Of a DNA stretch of 64,000 nucleotides, positions 1 to 13,139 are shown piece after piece (within the stretch, counting starts at the first letter, position 1; each line of letters opens with the position of its first letter). A program made the position numbers and the translations under genes. The notes beneath the pieces were generated by a model. It made no database searches. It worked only from the letters and a program-made list of their open reading frames with translations, and had not been told where the DNA came from. Origin of the DNA: Primula veris (taxonomy: Eukaryota > Streptophyta > Magnoliopsida > Ericales > Primulaceae); the NCBI GenBank assembly GCA_963682055.1, contig OY821746.1:6483992-6547991 (forward strand), read 5' to 3'.

Positions 1-366
1 GAAACTCATATTCTAAAAAGTTGCAGCCAATTAATCAAAATATTTTTTTACTCAGTGAGGAAAACTTATAGTAGTCCTCAAAATCAGCAAACAACTCCAT
101 TTTTTTGTGTATTGCTACAGCGTTTAGCAAGATAGGAGAAAGGGTCGTAAAGTCTAAAATTCGGATTTTAGACATGTTTGTGGAATGTTTGCTTATTTTG
201 CATACTTTTTGGTCTATGTCGGTCATCAGGTCATGTTTTGAAATATGTTGAATGTGTCTGTACTAAAGTCACAAATTTTGCATACTAGTGTTACCAGTTT
301 TGTTTTTCCATTTTTAGTCATAATTTGTTAGTCAATTGGCCATCAGCTTTGCTACAAATTTTCCGA
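1..366 (+). other. Upstream/5' UTR region of the MAP65-1 gene
   Basis: No coding signal is visible. A pyrimidine-poor acceptor-like CAG lies about 20 bases before the start codon at 367, so the 5' UTR may contain an intron whose first exon is partly outside the window. This is inference from position only. Confidence 0.35.
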
Positions 367-3300
367 ATGGCGACATTGGATGCTCCAAATGCACTCCTCG
401 GAGAAACAACTTGTGGTTCTTTGCTGCAGCATTTGCAGGCAAGTTTTGTTTCTTTCCCTAATCCTATTCTTGTTTTGTTCATTTGGCATGTTGACATTTT
501 AGCTATCATTTCTTTAGTGCTAATTAGTATGTTGTTACATTGCTATTAACTAATAAAGCTATCTCTTTTTGTATGACAGCAAATTTGGGACGAGGTTGGT
601 GTAAATGACGAGGAAAGGGACAAAATGCTTCTTCAGTTAGAACAAGAGTGTTTGGATGTGTACAAGAGGAAGGTTGACCTGGCTGCCAAGTCACGTGCCC
701 AGCTCCTTCAAACCTTGGCTGATGCTAAAATCGAATTCACTAGTCTTCTGTCTGCTCTTGGAGAGAAAAGTTTTGTCGGAATTGTCAGTACACAAAACCA
801 TTTACTTTTTTCTTTCTGTTTTTCAATTTTGGAATTGAAAGTTCAGTAAAAAAAAATTATATTTCATTTGAATCATAATAACTGGTACAACTTTTCAACC
901 GGACACTTTGAGCAATACCCATCAGGTGACATATATCTTGTATATATAATTCATTAAGTGTTAACAGGAACTCTTCATTCCTATTTAGTGGTAATGCATA
1001 ATATTCATTAAGCTTATCTGATGTCAGTCTATTGGAGGTATACCCATCAAAATTATGTATTAAACAACATGCCAGTCAAAAACAAGTCATTGATGTGCGT
1101 CAAAATTGAAATAAGAATTAAACAACATGCTATTCAAAAATAAATCATTGGTGCACATGACGATTATAAGCGATTTCATTTTATTGAACTGCACGCGAAT
1201 CGGAAATCAGTTCATGAAAGTGTATGCCAATGGAAGTACCATCAAACCAAGAAACAAGTTTTTCCTTGTAACTAAATGCAATTTTCAATACTTTTGAATG
1301 ATTGAATTTGGTTGTCTTGTATCTTTGTTTGGCCTTTCTGCAGCCTGACAATTCCTCTGGTACAATCAAGCAACAACTTGCGGCTATAGCACCAGCTCTG
1401 GAACAACTATGGAAACAAAAAGAAGAGAGGATAAAAGAGTTTTATGGTGTACAAGTACAAATACAAAAAATAAGTGGAGAAATTGTAGGGACAAGGGAAA
1501 AAATCCTGAGTCCTATAGTCGACGAGACTGATCTATCCTTGAAGAAATTGGACGAGTTCCAGTCTCAACTTCAAGAACTGCAAAAGGAAAAGGTAATACT
1601 GATTTCACTTTTGTTAGTTCATCAGATTTTAACCTTGTTTTGGTACCGTTAATGAATGTTTTGGTTTTTTTTTTTATTTGATTGGCAGAGTGATAGGTTG
1701 CATAAGGTGCTTGAATTTGTGAGTACTGTTCATGATCTATGTGCTGTACTTGGGATGGACTTTTTCAGTACTGTTACTGAAGTTCATCCTAGCTTAAATG
1801 ACTCTTCTAATGTGCAATCCAAAAGTATTAGCAATGAGACCCTCGCTAGCCTAGCTAAGACTGTCTTGGCTCTGAAGGAAGATAAGGTGCAGAGGTTGCA
1901 CAAGGTTAGTCCTTTACTTCTTTGTTAAGTTGATTTGGGAGTCAAGTGCCCTTGCTATGTGTTCCATAAAGTCTTTTCCGTTATTATATTGGTCATTGAA
2001 AACCAGAGAATTAGTACATGATACATGTTTTGCCACTGGAAACGTGTCACACTTATCTTTTTTACGTCTCTTTGTAAAGAGTTTTACAAAGACTGTAATC
2101 TTTTTTCAGCATGTCTTATATTTCCGTGTAAATGCATGGTCAACTAGTTCTTCCTGCATCCCTAAAAGATGGTCCTCTGTATTTATTTAATAAAAGCTAA
2201 TAAATACAGGTTCAATGAGATTTCACTGCACTTTACTTTTTTCTTTCCCTTACTAATTCCTTCAATTCACAACCTATTATGAATCCTTAATAGAATCCAA
2301 CACAATAAATAACGGTAGGATTGGTAAGGTTTGATGCTCTTCTAGAAATAGAAAATACTTTGGTTGCATCAAAAGGAAAAAAATGGACCATGTTTAGAGG
2401 CGGAAGGGTAGGCCGTATGTTTTCTTTTGTCAACTCTCAGTAGTTCATTGGAAAGTATCTAATCTTTCTTTATCGTCCTTATTCAGTTAAAACTTGGTTT
2501 GTAACTTGTAGAATCCTCATCAATAAACCACTGAAAGTTTTCCCTCATTCTTTTTGTTGCAAGTTTTGAATTTGTCCAGCTTTAAACTCTACCTTTAGAT
2601 ACATACCTTTGAACAATGGGCTTATAAATACATAATGACTTGTTTTTTTAACTTGCACTTTCTTCCCCAGCTCCAAGAGTTAGCTACTCAGCTAACAGAC
2701 CTGTGGAATTTGATGGATACACCTGAAGAAGAACGGTGTTTGTTTGATCATGTTACTTGTAACATGTCAGCCTCAGTAGATGAAGTGACCGTCCCTGGCG
2801 CTCTTGCCTTGGATCTGATAGAACAGGTAATTCAAAAACTTGAAATATCATACTTAGTTGGTGAAGTCACCGTCCCTACAAATTGCATCAAATTTCCATT
2901 TGTTTTCCATAATTTTAATTGTGAAACTAATATTGAGTAGTATATCAATCTGGTTCCTATATTTTCATTAAATTACACTAAAAGTCCCCATATTTAAATT
3001 GGTTACACGATTGATCGCCATGTATAATATTATTGGTCTCCATAGAAAGGTTTCACCAGTGTAAGTTACTGAATTATTAGTGAATGCTGTTGTAGTTGAA
3101 ACTGAGGGAGATCAATGATGTAATTTATTCAATCTATGAAACTAATAGTGTTGGAACTGAAATGTTGAGGACAGTCCAAAAGATCCCTATGAGTACTAAG
3201 AGTCTAAGACCATAGATGTGATTGTCAGTGTCTTCACCTTATATGAATATGTAACTGTGTGTCCTTTTTGTTCTTTTTGTGTCCTGCAGGCTGAGGTGGA

Positions 3301-5561
3301 AGTTGAAAGGCTAGATCAACTAAAAGGGAGCAGGATGAAGGAAATTGCATTCAAAAGGCAAGGTGAACTTGAAGAGATATTTCTTCATGCTCATATTGAG
3401 ATAGATTCGGAGGCTGCTCGTGAAAAGATTCTGGAGTTGATAGATTCTGGTAATGTGGACCCTACTGAGTTAGTTGCTGACATGGATAATCAGATACTTA
3501 AAGCAAAAGAAGAGGCAAGTAGCAGAAAAGAGATATTGGATAAAGTTGAGAAATGGATGTCGGCTTGTGAAGAAGAAAGTTGGCTTGAAGATTACAACAG
3601 GGTATTTGTGCTTTGGTTATGTTGTCTCCTTTTACTCTTCTACTTATTATTTTCCATAAGAACTTGTTAAAACTTGAGATAGTCAGATGTGCATTCTTTA
3701 AAGTCCCGTCAGTGAACCATAGGTAAAAATGGTATTCTTACCTGTCACGACCTACTACTACTACGTTGCTAGAATGCTAGTAGTTTTTCTGAAATGATAT
3801 GTTTCATTAGTTAATGACGGAATGTTGTCTTTGGAGCTTCTCCAAGTTCAGCTCTGCCAACTAAACTTAGTAAATTCGACGAGAACACTAAAAAGTAAAA
3901 ACTAGATTGTAATTCTAGTTCCTGTTACCTTACAATCCTTTAACTCAACTAAAGAATTGATCATGTATGCGTCACAAGTGTGGGTTTACTATGGAAGAAT
4001 GTGGCGTGTCTGAAAGAATATTGAAACTCTTAATGTTATGGTAATGAAGATCAGATAAATGATTTGTTGGCCTTTTGTTTTTTTGGCTAATATGAAGTGG
4101 TGTTCCCGGTTCATCTATTTATTTTTATACTACGTTTAGTCCATAGGTTGTTTATACTTTATACTAACTAAATTATATCTTCTAGTTCTACGCCTAAAAT
4201 TCTTGTTTTCCGCTTCCTTACACTACTTCTACAATTTATACAGGACGACAACAGGTATAATGCAGGTAGAGGTGCTCACTTAATCCTCAAACGAGCTGAA
4301 AAGGCACGTGTTCTTGTCAACAAAATTCCAGGTAAGCACATAATCCTGCATCACATATAGACAACAGTATAGATACTACAGTACTTTCTAGATGAAGTTA
4401 TGCACGATGCATGTATTGTAGTTTAACATGAGAGGGCAATATTCTGAACATTATTTTCAATCAGTTACAGAACATAAACATTACTAGTAATTTAATTATG
4501 CATCTAGTGTAAGCCAAAATGTGATTGTGCTACATTTGGTTTTTAAAATAGTTGGTTGAATTAAGTGAAGTATGCTTGACCTGTCGAACTTTGGTGGATT
4601 CTGCCGAGTTCTAGAAATATCAGATTTCACAATCAATCTTCTTGAACTTTCTCTGTCCAAATAAAATTTCAAAGATGGACTGGTTAAAGAGGCATGGCAT
4701 GGTCAATATGCACTTTTCGTTTTATTTGTATATAATTGTGAAAGAAAATCAAAGTAATCTACATTAATTCAAATTAAGCTTAGCAATATTAAATAACGGC
4801 AATCTTTGTGCTCATAGATATTATGAAAAAAAATAAAAAATATCACCATCTAATAAATCTTATTTGGTTTATATTATATTGTAGCTCTCGTAGACACATT
4901 GATTGCCAAAACTCGAGCATGGGAAGAAAATCGTGGTTTATCATTTACATATGATGGTGTTCCTTTACTTGCCATGTTAGATGAATACGTCATGCTCAGG
5001 CATGACAGAGAAGAAGAGAAACGAAGGCTGAAGGTAAGCTCATACATATCAATTATTTTGAAACCATACTTAAAAGCTGAACAGTGGGCACTTTTCTCTG
5101 GACAAAGTTGTAAAGTGCAAGCAACAATGAATGTCTCCTTGTAAACTTGATCACTTAACAACTGTTGCGCCATGTAATCTTAGCGGATATTTTCCGTAAA
5201 TAAAATTTCTAATTTATTTATGAAATCACAGGATCAGAAGAAGTTTCATGAACAAATGAACACAGAAAAAGAGAGCATCTTTGGTGCAAGGGCGACTCCT
5301 AGCCCTGGTCGGCAAAGCCTTGGTAGCAAAAAGGTTGTGGGCCCACGCACAAATGGAGGTGCAAATGGTACAGCTAGTAGGAGATTATCCCTCAATGCTA
5401 ATGGTTCGAGGTCCATTAATAGGGATGGGAAGAGAGAGAATAACGCCAGGGCCGCTACACCTATCAACTATGTTGCCATGTCAAAAGAAGATGCGGCCTC
5501 TCATATTTCTGGTTCTGCCTCTCATATCTCTGGTTCCGAGACCTCTCCGATCTCACCGTGA
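367..5561 (+). CDS. MAP65-1: 65-kDa microtubule-associated protein, MAP65-1 type (Ase1/PRC1 family)
   Basis: Bundles antiparallel microtubules in cortical arrays and the phragmoplast (known for the family). Nine exons join in frame: 367-438, 580-783, 1344-1592, 1689-1904, 2671-2826, 3290-3601, 4244-4331, 4885-5033 and 5232-5561, giving 591 aa, close to Arabidopsis MAP65-1 (about 587). The N-terminal and middle parts (about 1-400) are the charged coiled-coil/spectrin-like rod with motifs such as [12 protein letters not shown] and [20 protein letters not shown]. The microtubule-binding block starts at [16 protein letters not shown] and runs through [15 protein letters not shown] into exon 8 ([15 protein letters not shown]). 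Exon 9 encodes a basic, Ser/Pro-rich tail (about 483-591) with TPSPGR and [11 protein letters not shown], the type of region phosphorylated by mitotic kinases in this family. All residues match the MAP65-1/2 clade as I recall it. Intron 1 uses a GC donor. The start was chosen from the [14 protein letters not shown]-terminus, typical of the clade. Confidence 0.95.
439..579 (+). other. GC-AG intron (MAP65-1 intron 1)
   Basis: Exon 1 ends in CAG at 436-438 and the next bases are GCAAGT, the strong consensus of the rare GC-AG class. Exon 2 begins after ACAG at 579 with QIWDEVG, the expected family sequence. The only nearby GT (443) would add four bases and break the frame. Confidence 0.8.
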
Positions 5562-6803
5562 TTTTGTAACAGAAGAGCTGGGTGTTAGGTTTAGCGCAGT
5601 GTTTGTGACATTATTATTAGTATATCAGTTGCTGTAATAGGGGAGATGATTACTTTTTAAACTACTTATTAAGTACTGCAGATTTGAGATGGATTTTGCT
5701 GCTTGTGTGTTATATGAGAGTTTAGTTCTGTTTCTTTCACAAGTTTAGTCTTTTAAGTAGCGTCAGTATTAGCAAGCTCTTTGCTTCTTTGGGTACATTT
5801 GGATTCTTCACAACCAAAATAACTGGATTAGGTACTTACAAATTACAATGATGTTGCCACGGAGACGAAAAACATTTTGTAGAAAACTCATCTCATATAT
5901 TTCACATCATTTTTTCTGAAATGATGAGGCAAATGCGACTATTATGCCAGATTACATTTTATGCGGTATGTTTGGAGTGGATGGTATTGGATTACTTGAC
6001 CCGTCTGTTCAGGTTGATTTCAACGAGTCGTTTTAGTTCCATTTGGTTTCAAAATTTCAATGACGAGAAGGTGAAGAATGGTACTTGATGGTTTAGATCC
6101 AACAGTTTCATTAGTACTGGTACTAAAATTTAAATCGATCTGGTATAAGCCAAAATCTTCGATTCGTTATGACAAACATTTGAGCGACACCATTTTCAAC
6201 CTCATACACTTGTGCCTACAAATTCTAAGTTCCGTAACAAACATTGTTTTAGAGTTAAATACTTAAATAAATTAGACTAATCGACGTCTTAGAAGCATTA
6301 ATATGAACAGTTCAAATCTCATCGCTGCCCTTATTTTGCGCAGAGAATAACACTTTAGTAGGGACTATATAATGCCTGGTTGATATATGTTTTGCTGAAT
6401 TTATAAAAAGGCTCTCATTTCGCTATGCACAAGTGTGTTATTTAACCTCTACTTATGTCGTTACTTTTTATTTTTCTTACTTTCCGTTAATAAACAAATA
6501 AAAATCAATAAGTTATGTACTTTTTCAAAAAAATAGGCAATACAATTTTCTAAAATTCTTCAGGAATCCTTTATGATGTTCATTAAAACTTATTTTTTCT
6601 TCCCACTTTATTTATTGGCGGTTTCCGATGAAAATAACACCCGGGTCGACCCTTTACTAGTCTCGGGTGTCGAACCTAGAGTATTGTTTTTGTAAAAAAA
6701 AATACATATACAGTATAACAAACCGTGTCCCCATTGATCCAAACCGTGTTTATTTTTAAGTAAATATAACAAACTAAGGGACCAAATTACAAAATATCGT
6801 GTG
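5562..6803. other. 3' UTR of MAP65-1 and intergenic spacer
   Basis: The first 200-300 bases after the stop are probably 3' UTR. The rest is AT-rich, and every open frame in it is short and lacks family features. No RNA gene or recognisable transposon end was seen. Confidence 0.5.
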
Positions 6804-7113
6804 CCTTTTTGGAACAGCCACTTTATTTGACTGTTTATACAGTCAGCTTAACCACCGTTATATTAGAAAATGCATGGTTAGACGATATTTTTCAATAATT
6901 AATTTATTTTTTCTATTTTCAACAAATTAGAATTTGATAAATTAAAAACAAATTGTACAACACACTAAAAACTCAAATAAAAATATAAAACCTTAGGGGG
7001 CCTATCCTAAAATTAAATATTAATTAATTTTTATTTTATTTTATCCATTTGATATTTTTTTATGCTGATGGTTTGTGAACCAGATATAGAGTGACGATTT
7101 CCAGTAATTCCCC
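6804..7113. repeat. Left copy of the ~300-bp direct repeat flanking LIP5
   Basis: This stretch is highly similar, same orientation, to 13140-13454. Shared blocks include TTATTTGACTGTTTA, CAGCTTAACCACCGTTA, GGTTAGACGATATTTTTCAA and AATTAGAATTTGATAAATT, ending near AGTAATTCCC. Small indels separate the copies. The pair brackets the whole LIP5 gene about 6.3 kb apart. No terminal inverted repeats were recognised, so the repeat class is unknown. Confidence 0.8.
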
Positions 7114-7360
7114 AAAATATAAGACTATACACTCGTTTAAAACTTTTTACTAATAATACATCATTACTATTTAATTGTTCACTATAAAAGTACAACAATT
7201 TTAACCAATTTACAAATTGTATCAAAATTATTGAAATAAATTTTTTAACTAAAGTTTTCATACGAAACCATTGAAATATAAATATACTAAAATTTTCATA
7301 TGAAACCATCCATATTATTATTTATTTTGTATAGCTTGTAAATTGTAACGCGTCATCTTC

Positions 7361-7397
7361 GTCTCTCTCTCTCTCTCTCTCTTTCTCTTTCTCTCTG
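7361..7397 (+). repeat. CT microsatellite in the LIP5 5' leader
   Basis: An almost pure CT run ends 8 bases before the LIP5 start codon. CT-rich leaders are common in plant core promoters, so this may be part of the 5' UTR. Confidence 0.75.
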
Positions 7398-7405
7398 AGA
7401 TAACA

Positions 7406-10400
7406 ATGGCGAACGAGAACGAACCGGCAAAGCTCCTTCTACCATACCTCCAACGAGCCGATGAATTGCAAAAACACGATCCTCTCGTCGCTTATTACTG
7501 TACCTTCTTCTTTTTTAATTCTTTTTTCCCTTTCAGTTTCCGTTTTTTTTAACCTAAAACCCTAGTTTTCAATCAATTATTTATATTATCTTGTATTTTT
7601 AATTAATTTACAGGTCGTTTATATGCGATGGAGAGAGGATTAAAGTTTCCTCAAAGCGAGAGAACAAAAACTACTAATAATCTCCTTGTTTCTCTCATGA
7701 AGCAACTCGAAAAGGTATCTCCTTATTTTATTTATTTATCATCTTATTATTTATCTGTGCTTTCTGTTTAGTTTGTCTAATTTGTTTATTTGTTTTAGTT
7801 TTAGGGATCAATTTAGTTTTATTTATTTATTTATGATTAACAAACTGTGTAGGCTGTAGCTTTGGTACTGTAATACGAGTATACGAATATAGGAGTATAT
7901 ATGCAGTATGAAGATAGGTAAAGAGTTAGTATGCGATATATCGTAAACACGATGGTAAGAGATATGAATAATGCTATAAGTTTGTGTTTAGTTTTTAGGC
8001 ATAAATTTAGTTTCTTTTGTCCTTTATGATTATTAACACACTATGTAGGCTGTAGTTTTGGTACTGTATACAAATATACGAATATCAGAGTATTTATGCA
8101 GTAAGAAGAGAGGGAAATTTGAAGAGTTAGTATGCTATATATCGTAAACACGATAACTAGAGATTATAGATATCGATAATTTTATAAGTTTGTGTTTAGT
8201 TTTTTACTGTGTATGTATTTAGTTTTTTTACTGGATTGTTTGATTTTTTGTCTAATTTTCGGTCATTTATGTTTTTGTTTCTAGGCATAAATTTGTTTTT
8301 TGTTGTCCTTATGATTAGCAAACTATGTAGGCTGTGTCGCTGGTACTGTATACAAATATACGAATATCGGAGTATATATGAAGCGAGCGAAATTTGAGTA
8401 ACTAGTGGCGTTATATAGTGAACACAATAACTGGAGATATGAATAATGCTATAAGTTTGTCTACTTTTGGATGCTTTATGTCTTTGTTTTTGTTTTACGC
8501 ATCGGTTAAGTTTTGTATCCTTATGATTTGCGAATTCTTTAACTAAAATACATGTTTTAAGTACTTGAATAAGGATGCAAAAGCGAGCCTAGGTTGTAGC
8601 AAACCGCTTGTATTTATGCTAATCAGAGCAGGTTAGGCGATTTTAGGTCAACAGCAGTCAAATGATTAATTAGGCCAATTAAGTGGTCAAAGGTGATCTG
8701 TTAATATTATTTAAGAAAAGATAAAGCAGAAAAGTGGCAACCTAATTTATTATTATGTGGGATTCAGTGCGGACTCCCTTTCATTTTTTGTGAACTAAAT
8801 TTGTATGACTATAGAGGGTAATGAAAATCGAATTATATCGAAGATTGACTAGTTTTGATCAAGTCCAACGCATGACATGCACCTAATCTCGCCATTTTTT
8901 GTGTATAAATGGTTTCACTGCCGACATATCAAAGGTTTCGAATTTCCAAGTGTTGACAACATTGGTGGAGAGACATGAAAGATCTAAAAGATCTAGGAAA
9001 CCATTCATCATTAACACGACAAGTAGAGATTTTAATAATACTAAATACAGAGAAATCAAAATATATTAATCTAAAGATTTTAGATTATGTCTTTAAGAAG
9101 TTGAACATTCATGTATTAAGGGTATATTTAAGTTTGACATATGCTAGAACAACCGTGTTTACTCGTGTCTCTTCAAATTCTTTCTCTATTCCAAGACCAA
9201 CTACTCTTAACAACTTATTTAAATGGGTTGACACGAGTAGCTGCCGTGTCCCTTAAGCTTACAGAGTTGTTGGTTATGTAAACAAATGATTTGATGTGTA
9301 GTCGGTGCATATTCCCGTAATTTGTAACCTGTTTTTGGTATCTGGTATGGTATAAGCTGTTGTTGGGAATAGTATCCTGTGTATCACAGCTCTCATGGGA
9401 TAAGCTTAAAACAGGTTGCTACCAATATACGAAGTCCAAAGTTTTAAAAGGTGCGAGGCGGGGTCAAGGCGGGAAGGGTCCGTCTGGCGCCTAATTGGCC
9501 GCCTAAGGCGATTTTTCCCGCCTAGCCTGATTTTTTCACGCTTAGATCTGCCTAATGACTAGGTGCCTAACTGCCATCTAGGTGCCCGGTCCTCGCCTAG
9601 CGCCTAATCTCCTTGGCAAAGTCCAACACATGCTAAGTTGCTGTTAGTTAAGTTTGCTTTATTTCACTTCTCTGCATCTCACTGGAGCATTTCCTTTATT
9701 CTTCCTGTTTCCATCTACTCGAATTTGAATGGAATAGATTATAATGAATCAGTATTTATGTATTATTGGAGTATTTAGATGGTATCGAATTATGAATTTG
9801 CTTCTGATGATCTCCTTATCTTAGAGCATGTATTTATTTCCAAATGGTTGTAATTTCCTGGTATCTTCCCGCTGTCAAAGATTGCCAATGTTGATGACAT
9901 GTTTTGAGTAGAGCCTATATTGCCAAAACATTGTTTTGAGCCATTCCTATATGAGATTCCTATATTGCCAATGGCCCAAAACATTGTTTTGAGCCATTCC
10001 TATATGAGATTCTACTATTTTTTCCCCAAGGGTTTAAGTTTGCTTTTATTTTGATTGTTATGTTTTTACTGGTTACTGTTTACTTAGTACTTTAAAGTTT
10101 AGAAGGCTAAAATCTCAGGATGGCTGAGTTGGTGAAATTCATAATTAGTAATTACCTGGCACTATGTTGCGGCCCTTTTGGGTTATAGGTGTTTTGTAAC
10201 TTTTGAGCTATAGTGGTTAGAATTTGTCATGCCTGGATATTCCATCTTTCGTGGGATTTTGTATACGTTGTGGTTATTTATTACTATATACTATCTTCCA
10301 TTTATAATATTTAGTTCACTGATATATACAGGACAAGAAGTCATTGAAATTGGGGCCTGATGATCAATTGCACCTCGAGGGATTTGCCTTAAATGTATTT

Positions 10401-12407
10401 GAAAAGGCAGATAAGCAAGATAGGGCTGGCCGAGGAAATCTGTACGTTATGTTCTTTAATTTTCTTATCAAACATACTTGAGCCTAACTTTTGAAAGCTT
10501 GAATCTTAGTCGGCTGCACTTAGAAGTCTTTAGATTTGTAAGCAGTTATTTATGATCTGGATTATAAATTTGGAACTACCAAGAGTACATGCTTTCTGCC
10601 TTTAGATCCTTTTACGTTTAGTGTAGTCCATCACTAGTCGACTGAGTGTTTGTCAGATAATTCAAAATCATAAACTTTCAGAGTAAAAAAACTTTCTCAT
10701 CTATGTTTGTTTTGGTGAGCTGTTAAAATTTGGCTATCTAATTTTTCTATCAGTCTTTGCAACTGTTCGTTAATGCTAACAGGAAAATCATGTCATGGAC
10801 TGTGTTTAATAGATAGATCAAAAGTTACATGTATAGAGAAGGTTACTTTCTGAAATCTATAAGACGATGATCTTCTCTTCTTCTCTGGGAGAAACTGTGT
10901 TCAAATGACTTTTGACCGTGTCTTGCTATTTTCGAAGACACTTGTCCAAGGTTTATCAATATGTGCAAAACTTGTCCAAGCTGATATGCTTGTGTCCGTT
11001 ATTTTCATCTTGTTGCTTGTAAAATAAAACTTCATTACTTGCAACCCTTCGATAGGAGTACCGCGAAGACATTTTATGCAGCAAGCATCTTTTTTGAGAT
11101 CCTTAACCAGTTTGGAGATCTTCAGCCTGATGTAAGCTTCTGATACCGATTTTCCCCAAAGCACCCTGCTATTGCCTATTAGTCATTACTCCTAAAATGT
11201 AGAATAACCTGTGTAATCCATTGTTTTCCAATCTTTCTTTTTCAACAGCTTGAGCAGAAACAGAAGTATGCAGCATGGAAAGCTGCAGATATAAGAAAAG
11301 CCATAAAAGAGGGAAGGGCCCCCGTTCCAGGGCCACCTGGGGGTGAAGAGAATTTCTCTATTCCGAGTAGCACATCAAGTGGTGAATATGTATGATTTCC
11401 TTCTTTTTAAAACTCAACCAAGTAGAATGTCATTGTCTTTTGCCGAGAAGCAAACAAGGTCTAATGTGCATTGACTGATGAGCATTTCAAAACAGCTAAA
11501 TTCAGAATGTATACATAGCAGAGACGATCTAAAACAAATGTTTATTTTTGAGAAGTAATTTATGAATTTTTCATCGCAGGATGTTGAACAACCAAGTCGA
11601 CCTGATCCAGAATTTAAAACCCCACCGATACACCCACCTCCTCAGTCTGAAGATGAAGTTAATCGCCAACATACATCTGCTGATATTCCACCTTCTCAGT
11701 CCTACAATGAAGTTAATCACCAACACGCATCAGATATCCCACCTTCTCACTCATACGACGAAGTCAGTCGCCAATACACATCTGATATTCCACCATCACC
11801 ACCACCTCCTCACCCCAGTTCAAATTATCCTTCACATGATATAAACCCTACTCAGAACATGAAATCAGAAGATACCTCTTTTCCTCAACCATACCACCAT
11901 CATCAACCTTACCCGCAAGAAACTCCCCACCAATTTCCACAGAATTATCCTTCTAATGAAGCTCCCTCCTATTCATTACCAAATTTCCAATCTTACCCTA
12001 GTTTCACAGAAACTAGCTTACCCACTGTCCCATCTCACTATCCGTCTTTTTACCAGGGCCCAGATTTTTCTTACCCAAATCCGGATTCTACTGATTATAG
12101 TTCACCATCTCCCTCAAAATCAAACCAACATATATCTGCACCAGCAGCTCCGACTATATCAAACCAACATGTATATGCACAAGGTAATTTGAGTAGCAGA
12201 AATGGGTCTGCTTATGATAATATACCTGCTCCCGTACAGAATTATCAATATGACAGCAACTACCAGCCAACACCCGAGAAAATTGCCGAGGCACATAAAG
12301 CTGCAAGGTTTGCGGTTGGGTCGTTGGCCTTTGATGACGTGCCAACTGCCGTGGACTTCCTTAAGAAATCGCTTGAACTACTTACGAACCCAGCTGCTGG
12401 GCATTGA
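7406..12407 (+). CDS. LIP5: LIP5 / VTA1-type regulator of the ESCRT ATPase SKD1 (VPS4)
   Basis: Known role: stimulates the AAA ATPase SKD1/VPS4, which disassembles ESCRT-III in multivesicular body formation. Six exons join in frame: 7406-7499, 7614-7714, 10332-10441, 11056-11131, 11249-11389 and 11580-12407, giving 449 aa (Arabidopsis LIP5 about 421). The N-terminal VTA1/MIT-like domain (about 1-160) contains LLLPYLQRADELQKHDPLVA, YAMERGLKFP and AKTFYAASIFFEILNQFG. A long Pro/Ser/Tyr/Gln-rich disordered linker (about 175-405) holds three near-repeats of about 20 residues. The C-terminal VTA1 motif (about 412-446; AEAHKAARFAVGSLAFDD, AVDFLKKSLELL) is the SKD1-binding helix pair. Ser-Pro sites such as SPSPSK lie in the linker, where the Arabidopsis protein is a MAP-kinase target (recalled). 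The start follows a CT-rich leader and matches the family MANEN(E)PAK-type N-terminus. Intron 2 is unusually long (2.6 kb) and repeat-laden. Confidence 0.94.
7799..8462. repeat. Three diverged tandem copies (~190-210 bp) in LIP5 intron 2
   Basis: Copies at about 7799-7991, 7992-8198 and 8278-8462 share the order TTAGG(C)ATAAATTTAG, AACTATGTAGGCTGT, GGTACTGTATACAAATATAC, CGTAAACACGATAACT and ATAAGTTTGTGTTTAG. The last two are separated by about 80 bases. Confidence 0.75.
9441..9612. repeat. GC-rich island of GCGCCTA/AGGCG motifs in LIP5 intron 2
   Basis: A sharply GC-rich patch in AT-rich intron. It repeats AGGCGG and GCGCCTA-type words on both strands (GAGGCGGGG, GGCGCCTAATT, GCCGCCTAAGGCG, CGCCTAGCGCCTAATC), so it can fold back on itself. 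It looks like a dispersed plant repeat rather than coding sequence; no open frame spans it. Confidence 0.5.
9914..10012. repeat. Two-copy tandem repeat (45 and 54 bp) in LIP5 intron 2
   Basis: CCTATATTGCC followed by AAAACATTGTTTTGAGCCAT and TCCTATATGAGATT occurs twice, head to tail. The second unit carries an extra nine bases (AATGGCCCA). Near-identity implies a recent duplication. Confidence 0.85.
11632..11800 (+). repeat. In-frame tandem repeats in the LIP5 linker
   Basis: The encoded protein reads PPPQSEDEVNRQHTSADI, then PPSQSYNEVNHQHASDI, then PPSHSYDEVSRQYTSDI, ending in PPSPPPP. The DNA is about 54-57 bp per unit and clearly related, so the linker grew by tandem duplication of a coding minisatellite. 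Confidence 0.85.
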
Positions 12408-13139
12408 TTTTACTCCTAGGTACTTGTTATTTGGCATTTACAGTTTATTTTGTAAAGTTGAGTACTTTTTCTTATTGTTTGATTTGGTATACGTGGTGCA
12501 TGATTGTAACATTTCCTGGCTTTGGCTGAATGATGCTCTGTATTTGCGTACGTGATTATCTGGATTTGGTGGTTTGTATACTCAACTTTGCTGAACAAAT
12601 TTTTAGGATTGGTAATTGTTTTAGTTTGCGAAATTCTGTTTTTTTTACCCATATCTTGGAATTTTTTTCTTTAGAAAATCCTACATAATCTCAGAGCTAA
12701 TAAGAAACATACTATGAAAGTTCTAGCTCGCCTTGAATACTGAATTGCCTTACACTATAATCTGTCATCTGGCTATGAAAATAGATGGTCGAGTCTCACG
12801 AAAATATATACATATAAAATTACGGTTTTATTGAGCCAAGACTAGGCTCATATTAAGTCCTGATGAATGATGATTGCGGTTGAAGACAGATGACCATGGC
12901 TTGTTCTAAATGTCCTCGCATTAACCAATTTGTAGGTGAACTGTAAAGAAGTCGCTGGCGAAGAAATTGAATTATTGTCCGAGCAACTTCTTTTTCGTTT
13001 TAGTTTTGTGAAAACAGATGCTGTATTTACATTTGGTACTTGTTAGAGAGCACAGCTTGGTTTAGAATCGAATTGAAACGAGAGAAAATCCAAAATCTTA
13101 TGAACAAACATTTTTCACCGAACATGTGCCAAACGAGTG

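Noticed and set aside
5246..5637. Alternative frames over the last MAP65-1 exon
   Set aside because: Shadows of a coding exon that joins in frame with eight others.
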